Origin: Nematostella vectensis
Taxonomy: Eukaryota; Cnidaria; Anthozoa; Actiniaria; Edwardsiidae
Reading direction: 5' to 3'
Assembly (NCBI RefSeq): GCF_932526225.1
Contig: NC_064046.1
Coordinates: forward strand, 14,021,408 to 14,085,407
DNA: 64,000 nt
The notes under the pieces are model-generated. The model searched no databases and was not told the DNA's origin. It saw only the letters and a program-made list of their open reading frames with translations. Both the position numbers and the translations under genes were made by a program. Shown piece by piece: positions 55,301 through 64,000 of this stretch (its first letter is position 1; the number at the start of each line of letters is the position of its first letter).

Positions 55301-58300
55301 AATGAAATCAACACCAGAGAGAAATGCGCCAGCGGCGAGATATTTTGCCCAGTTGTGGGCAAATGTCAGTCAAATACCACAGCATGTGATATTGGTATGA
55401 CGCTGAATTTGGGCAGAGATAGGTAAGTATTTCTTCAAAAACAGACAAACAAAATTTTACAATTGCAGCAAACAGCATTATTGTAGTAAACAAATAATGA
55501 AATAAGTAACCCTTGTAAGAAAACGGTTAGGACATAACAAAAAAATATCGACTGTTGAGACCGATCATCGGTATCTGACAAAATTCCCACAAAAATACCA
55601 TGCAAGCAAAAATTTCTAGAAAAAAATTTCAAACAAGAGAGAGCCTTGGCTTAAAACAAATCCAAATCCCTGACATCAAAACCAAACAGGCTGCGAAACA
55701 AAATATTGCTTCGCAGTCGCAATCGTAGTCGCGTCCAATCCGATACCAAATTTCATATCACACTAGTGATCTATCATCAATGCTGTATTCTGATTGATTG
55801 ACATACTAGTCGCCTAAAATCTTTAGTACACCAGTTTCAGAAAGTGCCGGATTTGATAGCCAACATTATAAAATGATTATTACATATTTGCAGTTATTGG
55901 TCTTTAATCATACATAAAGATAATGCACATTCAAATCGAATGTATTTTTTCTAGTGCTCAAACACCATGGGGAGCAAATTGCACAAATTCTACCACTGAA
56001 GGGTTTTGTGCCGCGTCCATGTCATGTGGTGCTAAGAATCGCACGTGCACGCTCCAACCTCTCTACGACTGGACAATCGCAAGCAATAACAGCGTCACGC
56101 TGAGCGGATCTTCGTGCAACTCAGGAGATACCTATTGCCTGGCCACGAGCTCCTGCAAAAATTCCAGCCAGTCCTGCAACGTACCATTGCCTCAGGATAG
56201 TAACAACAATGCGTCATCACTGATGGAGAAACTTTGCGAGTCAGGCCACAAGTTCTGTCCAGATAGATTCTTGTGTATTGAGAACAACAAGAATTGCTCC
56301 GAGTTCGGCTCCCTGCCTTATGATGCGAACACCACCGACCCAGGGAATGGTGAGTATTAAAGATGCAATAAAGAAGGTTTGATATCACACTTATTTACCT
56401 AGCCTAGGGGCTGAGTTAATAGCTGATGTATTTTTTAAGGATGTAGTTTTCGATCCCCGTAGGAAGTGTTTTGGTGGCGGTATTTTGTTTTGTCTTTTTA
56501 TTAAGAGCTAACAAACGCCCTTGTCACACAAAGAGATGTTTATATTATGAAAGTTCCCTCTGGGCTTCTTTCAAGATCAGGTTTGTGACTTAAGGGAGAC
56601 CATTTTGTTGTTCAATCTCAGGCTGGCTTAAAATGTGCAAGATGCGCAAGTATGTGTGCACCCTCAATCTAATCGGCGCGGCAAAGTGTATGCCGAAGGT
56701 CGCGCACTGCTTGAGTTCCGGCAACACGACAAATAATAACTCCACAAGTAATAACACGTCTCCTGGTGGGGGCAATACGACAAATAATAACTCCACAAAT
56801 AATAACACGTCTCCTGGTGGGGGAGGTGGCGGAGGTGGAGCCGTGACACCAGTAGGCTGCCCGGTCAATACACGTCCATGTAACCTAACGGCCAGAAATG
56901 AGAGGTGAGGTTCTCGTCAAGCTTTAGGGCTAGGAGTAACCCCTTCAAGAGTTGCCTTCCTGATAAAGCATTCCTGTCTGATCCACCCACTTGTAACACT
57001 AACTTCTTATATCTGTAGGTTGTTCTCACCATTATTGCCTAAAATGTACTTTTCACACCCAATTTATGTTGTTTCTTACATTAGCTGCATCCCCATGGAG
57101 CAAGGGTGTCCTGAGACATATCTATCCCCTCCCTGCCCCCCTGAGGTCAGAAAATGCGTCGACCTTGTCGAAAAGAGGGGCCTGTGCTCTGAACGCCACG
57201 ATGTCTGCGATGCCTTGACCAGCGGAAACAGCAGTCGATTCCAAGCGCAACTGAGCGCTGTCAACATGGCTCTGTGCCAAGGTGGCGACACGTTTTGTCC
57301 ACTTGTCGGTCAATGTATCAGCTCTGCGGATCCATGTGGGTTGTTAACAAGTGGTGGGAACAGCTCGATGGTGAGACTGCCTTGGGGTGGGGACTGCCCC
57401 ACCAACCAATCATACTGCCCCGTCTTAGCTCGCTGCTCTGCGACCTGCTCTGCTCAAGCCATCTACGACTGGTCACTTGTGATGTCCAATGAGTCAGTGG
57501 GGCTCAATGGAGAGTTTTGCGCAGCGGGCCAAAAGTACTGCTTCACTCAGCAATCTTGTATCTCCAATGTCTCTCAATGCAATGTTCCTAAGTCTGACTT
57601 GGGATTCCTGTGCGGTAGCGAGGACCATTACTGTGACAAGGAGAGTAAGTGCGTCAGCAAGAGTGTTAACTGCACAGTCTTCCCGTCGCTAAACTATACT
57701 GGCGTCAACGATACAAATTCAGGTGAGACATTAAGAAAACTGCTTGCTTTATTATAGGCCAAAATAATATTATGTCTAGAACCATTATTAGCTTTCAGTG
57801 TTTGAAGGGAAAAAGTAAGTCCAATCAATATTTTAGAAACTGTGGTAAATGAGTTCTAGTAAGGGATTGATAAAAAGTATAGAGTAATGATACAGACTCT
57901 CTAACCGAATGATTATATATGACCAAAACAAATAAAACTGCTGTTTAAATTTTAGATTTTATTTCGACAGAAAATTTAAGAAAATATAAATATCCAAACA
58001 AAAGGATTATATAGATTGTATATTGTATTACACTTTGTTTCGTTAATTTCCTTCTTTCGCGCAGGATGGGAAAAAGCTTGCAAACTGTCTTTACATATCT
58101 GTCATCGACGCATGTACGCTATAAAGCAATGTGAAAACACACTCAAAGACTGCTACGTGAGCAAGAACCTGACCAGATACGTGTGCGGCCCGGGCTGGAA
58201 ATGGTGCCAGATCCTTAACAAGTAAGTTATAGGGATAATTCTAACCGTTGTAAATAGATTGTGAATAGAGTATAGATTAGGAATTCAAACTTATACGCTG

Positions 58301-61300
58301 CTTCTTGAAATTCGTAACATTACTTTCATTATGAGGTGTTGACATTTTGTGTTTTTGTTAATGTTCCTTTAGATGTATCAATGCTATTGATGGTTGCTGT
58401 GCTAACGGTACTAACTGGTGCAAAGAACAAAACAAGTAAGTGCTCAAATAAAACAATCTCTAAAATACTGGTTTTGAGGTGGAGGTTTTTTTCTTCCTGG
58501 AGCAAACACCACGACTTATTTATTGGTGTCCCTACCCTATAATCCAATGCCTCACTCATAGAAATCAGCTAAGAATTATAAGGTTATGAGCATTTTTACC
58601 TTGGTGTTTTGCTTTCATGCTAAGTTCACTGTTGTGATACTATCACTTCAATAATAATAATTTTGTTAACAGGTGTATCCCTGGTGGATCTAAGTGCATC
58701 CTCGACCCTTGTAAAGACATCGACTGCGCAGCAATCGACAGACGTTCACAGGCCTGTGGAAGCCTTGGGGATCAGATCTGTCCAATATTCGCCAACAACT
58801 GGCAGAACTTCACTTCAGCATTCTACACCCTTGTAAATACCGAGCCCTGCCCTGTTAACGAAAACTTTTGCATCCTCTCTGGAAACTGTGAAAAGAGCTG
58901 TACTGTGGACACACCCCTGAAGGGGCTCTCAAATGAATCCGTCACTCCATGGGGGGCCAACTGCTCCTCCAACGAGCGGTTCTGCTTTGCCAGTCAGCGC
59001 TGTCAACCAAGGTCGGACACTTGCTCTTTCAGGAGCGTGTATGACTGGATTCAGGCCAAGAACAGGAGTGTGACTCCGTCAGGTTCCAGTTGCCCTGGAG
59101 GAAACAAGTTCTGCCTGACAACCTATAGCTGTATTCCAGAGGCTAGTAACTGCACCGCGAACAAGACCTTGTTTAGCGCCCTTTGTGGATCGAGGGACAT
59201 GTTCTGCCCGAGCCTGTTCAAGTGCATTCGTATGAATCAGGCTTGTCCTGATTTTCCTGTTGGCAATTACTCTGGCAATGACAACGGAACAGGTAAGGCC
59301 AGAAAATAAATATCGAGGATATTTTGCTGGGTTTTATTAGAGTACAGCTTCTGTTCAGATTTTCGTAATGAGTTTTTATTCACGCATATGTTATCATGTT
59401 TGATTTTTAGGATTTCTGGCATTTTGCCAAATGAGAAAGTATATCTGTCCACGGTTGTCGTACTCGAGGGCTAAATGCGCCGCGTATAGCAGATATGCTC
59501 CTTGTGTTCAAAAGAACCGCTGTGACGCTGGCTTTGTGCTCTGCAATTGGACGTAAGTTCCTTTTGGATGTATATCCTACATTAACGTTCTCTCATTTAT
59601 TGTCTCAATAATGTGGTGTATTGTGTATTGCCAAATATATATTTTTCGCCTTACTTTATCCTACCTAACCCGTCTCATCTTATACCATCTAGGTTTTGTA
59701 CCATATAAACTCCCCATAATCCTAGCCTTAACTTACAGCCCGTATAACCCTACGTAACCTTACCTTATTGTTATTTAAACTGACCTTCTCTTACCTTGCC
59801 TTATTTTCCTACCTTACCTTACCATAACGTATTGGCCTACGTAACCTTACCTTATTGTAATTTAAACTGACCTTTTCTTACCTTGCCTTATTTTCCTACC
59901 TTACCTTACCATAACGTATTGCCCTACGTAACCTAACCTTCTTGTAATTAAAACTGACATTTTCTTACCTTGCCTTATTTTCCTACCTTACCTTACCATA
60001 ACGTATTGCCCTACGTAACCTAACCTTCTTGTAATTAAAACTGACATTTTCTTAACTAATCTTATTACCCTACCTTACCTACCTACAGGCATTCAAGGCT
60101 CAACTTACCTCACCTTACCTCACATATATCACTTCATCTTTTGTAGCACCTCATCTCACTTGCTTACCTATCTTACATCACTGAACTCTGATCTTCTATT
60201 TGAAGCGATACGCATCGCTGCAGGCAGACGATACTCACCTTGATTACAACACCTCTCCTGACACATCATCCCACCTTACGTTTTCTAAACTCACCTTACC
60301 TCTGATCTTTATTTTTAGCGATACTTGCATCGCTAATGGTAGCTCCTGCTCACAATGTCCAGCCGGTCAGTCCTTTTGCGAAAAGACCTCACCGCCTTCA
60401 TGTATCCCAGCGTCTCAGTATTGCCTAGCTCCCAGAGAATGTCCACCCCGTAAGTATTCCCCCTTTAGATCAAATAAGGGCAGCACGTTACTTTCTTGAT
60501 GGCAGAGGGATGACGTACCACCATGCTAGCACAAGCGTAGATATTTTGTGTTATGCAGTAGCAAGGTGATCACCAAGAGTGGGTAAAAACAGAATCCCAT
60601 CGATACGGGAGGGTGATTGATGCATACCCCTAATACTACTATTGATTTATACATTTTAACTTTAATTGTAATGTTCCCATTCTAATTGTAACGTTTGACC
60701 TTATCTTGGCCTGATGCTTGATTGCCTAATTCTATTTTTTAATTCAGTTGCAAAGTCAATTGTTTTTAATTTGTGTTTCTTGGAAGATGGTTATGAGATT
60801 CCCATTATTTCCAGTCCTTGTTTCAATTTGTATGTTTTGCTGTTGTTCATGACTATTATAATCAAAATTAACACAAGAAGACCTGTGTCCTCAGAACTTG
60901 ATTAAATCATTATATGTATATGATGTTGTTGATTGCGATCGTCATTGATCATAATGACTATGTTAAAGAAGGCCAATCCCGCCGCCATTTTATTCTTCTG
61001 CTCAATTCCGAGTGACTCGAAGAATCGGCTAAATCAAGCGAGTAATTAAGATATTTTCAATCAAATATCGTAAATAACATATTAGAATTTATTCTTAGAT
61101 TAGATTTTGAGCTTCTTCGGAAATAAATTTTCAATGATTAACAATAACAAGTTGGGTGATTGACATTCTTAAAACGATGTACATGATTCACCTCCAGATC
61201 AAACAATATGCCCCGAACTTGGCGGCTGCATCAACAAAACAATCACATGCCAGCCTGACATTCCAGCCAGTGCAATTGTTTATAAAACCGTCTGGGAGTT

Positions 61301-63832
61301 CGAGACGATCGAAGCCGCCGATGCCAGCATCTTTTCTTCTGGCACCACAATCGCCATCCTCAGCGTTAGAAGTCCCAACAGTACCGGGGCTCTACAGTGC
61401 TACAATGCCGGTAGCTGGAAGAACATCACTGGAATTAGCGCAGCAACTGCTTATGTCGTCGCAAAGACCGACAAACTAAGGTGAGATTTGTTTCATGTCC
61501 CAGAAACTGCATTCAGTAATACTTACGATCATCTTGAAAGCATATATTTTATTACAATATTCTTGTATCTGTTTATCAATGATGATCGCATTGAAGATCA
61601 TAAATGACATCAAAACGAAGCTTATTTGACTATAAAAGCAGTGGATTAGAAAAAAAACTTTCTACGGGTTGCAACATTTTTTTTTTCATTATATCGTTGT
61701 AAAAACACGAATGAATGGGTTTTTGACCCATTTTCCGCGTTAATTGTTGCCCTTCCAATTAACCAGGTTGTCTGCGATTTTAGGTTTATGCACACCGACC
61801 CTCAGTTCCATGGAATGGTGTTCCTGAACTATACTGTCAAAGCTGGTACCGCGGGCACTAAAGTTGACGCATCCTCCGACGCGCGTACCGCTGACCAGGT
61901 GCTGGTATTACCGTCGTTGCCACGCCCTGACATGCCGGTGCTCCAAAAGATTGGTGGCCGTTATAACATCTCTGAAGATGACACCAAAACGGAAGGAGTG
62001 TTAGTTTCTAATGAAATGAATCTGGTTGAACGAGATGTTAGCACCGTTAGTTCTATTCCTACGGAGGATCTCCCATTCATCGAGAGAGCCACAACCAATT
62101 GTTATTTCGAGGCATTGAAAACTCTCAAAAGCTTCCAGGGAAAGATTGTTGCGCTCAGTACAAGAGCCAACTCTTCTCAAGGTATGTGTAAATGTCCTTT
62201 TGGGTTGGTGTGCATGTGAGTTGGGGCAAAGAGCGGTCTTTTGATGCGCTATTCCATCTTCCGTCCCTGCTCCAACATTTGATTTAGCATTAGGTCAATC
62301 CGTTGAAAGCAGATGCTCAAAATGTATGTGAAAAGAGAATCAAGTCAATTTATCGGACCTGGTCCTAAACTGAGCCCCGGTATACTCTGGCTTGAAACCC
62401 AAATCCCCTTGTATCTCAGATTTTTGCAGCTCACTCATCTGACCAGTGTATTCTTGTTATTTTACAGGGGGCTTTGAGGCCAAAAAGAAAAGCTGGACTA
62501 AGTTATCTGCATCGTTTGCAAAACCCGAAGTGGTTGATCCATCCGACAAAATTCGTTTTGTCCCTGCTGTCAATTGGCACGGAGAACAGATGATCGAGTT
62601 TGCGGGCGCCGTAGTCCGCAATAACGACGTTCCAGTACAGACTTTTGATCTCCCTCCCAGAGTCGAGCAGTTCATTGCTATTGTAAGTGTGTAGAACACG
62701 TTTTAAACACGTAATGGTGCACTGGCAACTGCTTGTTATTTCAACTGTCAAAAAATATATTGCTTGAGAGAATTCCAGAGTTTTACAATTTTAGTGAACG
62801 CTGTGGTTAATATCCTTTGCGAACACATTAACTGATATCGTACCCCATCCATTCAGAGACTCATCGGCAAAAATGCAAGCGCAGATGTTGTCTCGGAATT
62901 TCCTAAGGTGATGGGTCTCGTCAAAGGTAGATCGACCCAAGCTAACATTGTGAGCGCTATCGACACCTTGGATGTCACATTGTCTGCCGGCGCAGAGAAG
63001 ACGGCTTTGGCAGCTTTGAAGACTCTTATACAAGCGGCATTCGCAGACGGTGAGTGCCACCTTAACTAATCCATCAGGCAGCTTGGCGTGATATTCAGGC
63101 TTTAACTATTTCTCTTTTGATTTTCAGTTGCTGCAGTTGATGGTTTAGCACCGGTAAGTTGATGACACTGAGACTTTTTCGTCATTTTGACTAAACGTTG
63201 TTCTAGAGAAGTGCCCTACTAAAGCGTCCAACCTTGGGACGAAATAAATAACTGTCTAATTGAATTATTTAGTTTTATTTACCAACTCTCCTTCATGAAA
63301 CTTCGGTGATTCGACGCCTCTAGATGCACCTTCTAGAGTGTGTAGATGCGGGAAGCTAATCATCCCTCTGTTTATTCCAGACCGTCCCCTTGCACGCTCC
63401 GGTCGTCATCGGCACGGCTCCGTCAGAGAAAATCGTCATGTTCACCAACACGATTGCGTTCCGCGTCACCGTCAATCCTGTTAACGACGCGCCAATACTG
63501 ACATCATACCGCGCTTACTTACCACCGATTGGGTACAACCTAACGACCACGCCCAACAATGGTTTTACCGTTAACGAAGTAACCACTAGGATTCCCATCC
63601 CGTACGGTACAGAACTCCCCGCTTTCGCTGCCCGCCCAGATCCCCTCATCACTGATGTAGATGGCTACACCGCTGGTATTGGTATCGCTTATGCCCCCAA
63701 CACGAGCTTGGGCCGTTACGAGTACCGACTCTCTAATAGCGATCCATGGACTCCTGTGCCTATCGATAACACCCTGGAAAACGGGAAGCTGAATGGAACC
63801 GCCAGGGTCCTACTCCTGAAACCAGAAGCCAG
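52152..63832 (+). CDS. Large secreted/cell-surface Cys-rich modular protein with cadherin-like repeats (3' partial)
   Basis: Seventeen exons, all phases consistent: 52152-52179, 52275-52330, 55181-55422, 55955-56349, 56622-56904, 57085-57722, 58065-58221, 58373-58435, 58673-59292, 59411-59552, 60319-60449, 61198-61480, 61784-62181, 62468-62682, 62857-63049, 63128-63153, 63381-63832. About 1440 residues so far, and the last exon ends in an AG|GTGATT donor, so the gene continues past the window. Order: signal peptide, three full cysteine modules and the start of a fourth, then repeats with DKLRF and VNPVNDAPIL motifs of bacterial and animal cadherin-like domains. Many Asn-x-Ser/Thr sites fit an extracellular protein. 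The family is not recognised. A membrane anchor, if any, would lie downstream. Confidence 0.87.
52331..55180. other. Second intron of the Cys-rich gene
   Basis: About 2.85 kb with no exon recognised. The first 0.9 kb belongs to the segmental duplication (to 53226). A Harbinger-type MITE lies at 54414-54892. Confidence 0.65.
54414..54892. mobile_element. Harbinger/ISL2EU-like MITE (479 bp)
   Basis: Inverted ends GGCCCGATTCATACGTCACGC and its counterpart (GGCCAGATTCATACGTCGCGC) over about 30 bp, flanked by TTA on both sides (54411-54413 and 54893-54895), the target preference of PIF/Harbinger elements. No ORF of its own is evident. Confidence 0.75.
55181..56349 (+). CDS. Cys-rich gene exons 3-4: module 1
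   Basis: Exon 55181-55422 has GCPAELKDCEHIV and FCPVVGKCQSNTTACDIG. Exon 55955-56349 has TPWGANC, LYDWTIASNNSVTLSGSSC, YCLATSSC and KFCPDRFLCIENNKNCSEF. The same string of boxes recurs in exons 6 and 9, defining a module of about 220 residues. Confidence 0.88.
56622..57722 (+). CDS. Cys-rich gene exons 5-6: linker and module 2
   Basis: Exon 56622-56904 opens with GWLKMCKMRKYVC and includes two copies of a low-complexity NTTNNNSTSNNTSPGGG-type linker, then a run of Gly. Exon 57085-57722 carries the whole module: TFCPLVGQC, LPWGGDC, IYDWSLVMSNESVGLNGEFC, YCFTQQSC and LCGSEDHYCDKESKC. Confidence 0.88.
58065..59292 (+). CDS. Cys-rich gene exons 7-9: module 3
   Basis: Exon 58065-58221 opens GWEKACKLSLHIC, like exons 5 and 10. 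Exon 58373-58435 is a 63-base microexon (CINAIDGCCANGTNWC). Exon 58673-59292 has FCILSGNC, TPWGANC, VYDWIQAKNRSVTPSGSSC, FCLTTYSC and LCGSRDMFCPSLFKC, ending GNYSGNDNGTG. Confidence 0.88.
59411..60449 (+). CDS. Cys-rich gene exons 10-11: start of a fourth module
   Basis: Exon 59411-59552 opens GFLAFCQMRKYIC, the same entry motif as exons 5 and 7. Exon 60319-60449 gives CSQCPAGQSFCEK and CLAPRECPP. The PWG and YDW boxes do not follow. The module is replaced by the cadherin-like region. Confidence 0.85.
59749..60070. repeat. 87-bp intronic minisatellite, about 3.6 copies
   Basis: Units start at 59749, 59836, 59923 and 60010, each CCTACGTAACCT...AAACTGAC...TTACCTTGCCTTATTTTCCT...CATAACGTATTG. 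It fills most of the intron 59553-60318. Confidence 0.93.
61198..63153 (+). CDS. Cys-rich gene exons 12-16: cadherin-like repeats
   Basis: Exon 61198-61480 (ALQCYNAGSWKNITGISAAT, ending AKTDKLR) continues into 61784-62181 (RFMHTDPQFHGMVFLNYTV). Exon 62468-62682 repeats the pattern (SWTKLSASFAKPEVVDPSDK, IRFVPAVNWHGEQMIEFAG). The pattern W..I..........D.LRF.P...F.G...L.Y is known from cadherin-like repeat proteins. Exons 62857-63049 and 63128-63153 are a helical linker without Cys. Confidence 0.8.
63381..63832 (+). CDS. Cys-rich gene exon 17: cadherin-like domain with VNDAP motif
   Basis: Contains FRVTVNPVNDAPILTSYRAY followed by NEVTTRIPIP and LITDVDGYTAGIGIAYA. The VNDAP and DVDG signatures are typical of calcium-binding cadherin-like repeats. 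The exon ends in phase 2 at AG|GTGATT, so more coding sequence follows outside the window. Confidence 0.82.
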
Positions 63833-64000
63833 GTGATTAGATGAGAAACCTCTCGAAAACATGCATTCTTGAATTGTCCTGAGGACAACAAAAGTGGTGA
63901 TGTTTTTCCAGTGGTCAGACCTTAATACCCAATAGTTCATTCTGTCCTTGCACATGGATTTATTTTCAATAGCTTGTTATAAGAGTTCTACATGGTCTTT

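Noticed and set aside
56590-56868. Minus-strand proline-rich ORF
   Set aside because: Antisense shadow of the Gly/Asn linker in exon 56622-56904 of the Cys-rich gene.

Overview
The window looks like nuclear DNA of an early-branching animal, most likely an anthozoan cnidarian. Its genes are intron-rich with GT/AG junctions, its LINE retrotransposons belong to the Jockey/CR1 group and carry 2A-like peptides, and short TA-flanked inverted-repeat elements are common. The organism is inferred, not read directly. No rRNA, tRNA or CRISPR array was recognised. All gene models were assembled by eye from splice sites, reading phase and protein similarity.

Layout: (1) 1-9135 is one copy of a large segmental duplication. 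It holds first exon 881-1073 of a SAMHD1-like gene (minus strand, remainder off the left edge) and the orphan first two exons (5257-5284, 5380-5435) of a secreted cysteine-rich gene. (2) 9136-12300 is a GC-rich island with a 507-codon ORF, a small Cys-rich ORF and two tandem-repeat arrays, probably an unrecognised mobile element. (3) 14024-37313 (minus) is a second SAMHD1-like gene in at least 13 exons. Its introns hold three LINEs, all antisense to the gene. The third LINE sits where the exons for the end of the SAM domain and the first half of the HD catalytic domain should be, and the flanking exons are out of phase. (4) 36240-53226 is the other copy of the duplication, interrupted by about 11 kb (37980-49000) absent from the left copy. 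That 11 kb carries an intron-containing tyrosine-recombinase-like gene (43196-48836, minus). (5) 52152-63832 (plus, continuing off the right edge) is a large secreted or cell-surface gene: signal peptide, repeated cysteine-rich modules, then cadherin-like repeats.

How the parts relate: the SAMHD1-like dNTPase and the cysteine-rich gene lie head to head and seem to have been duplicated as a pair. The left copy kept only the start of the cysteine-rich gene. The right copy kept both genes but gained the recombinase segment and LINEs. Several exon edges (SAMHD1 exons near 19.8 kb and 14.6 kb, recombinase last exon, LINE 3 palm) are copied in short tandem duplications, so local slippage duplication is a recurrent process here. 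The near-identity of the two blocks also leaves open that they are two haplotypes joined by the assembler.
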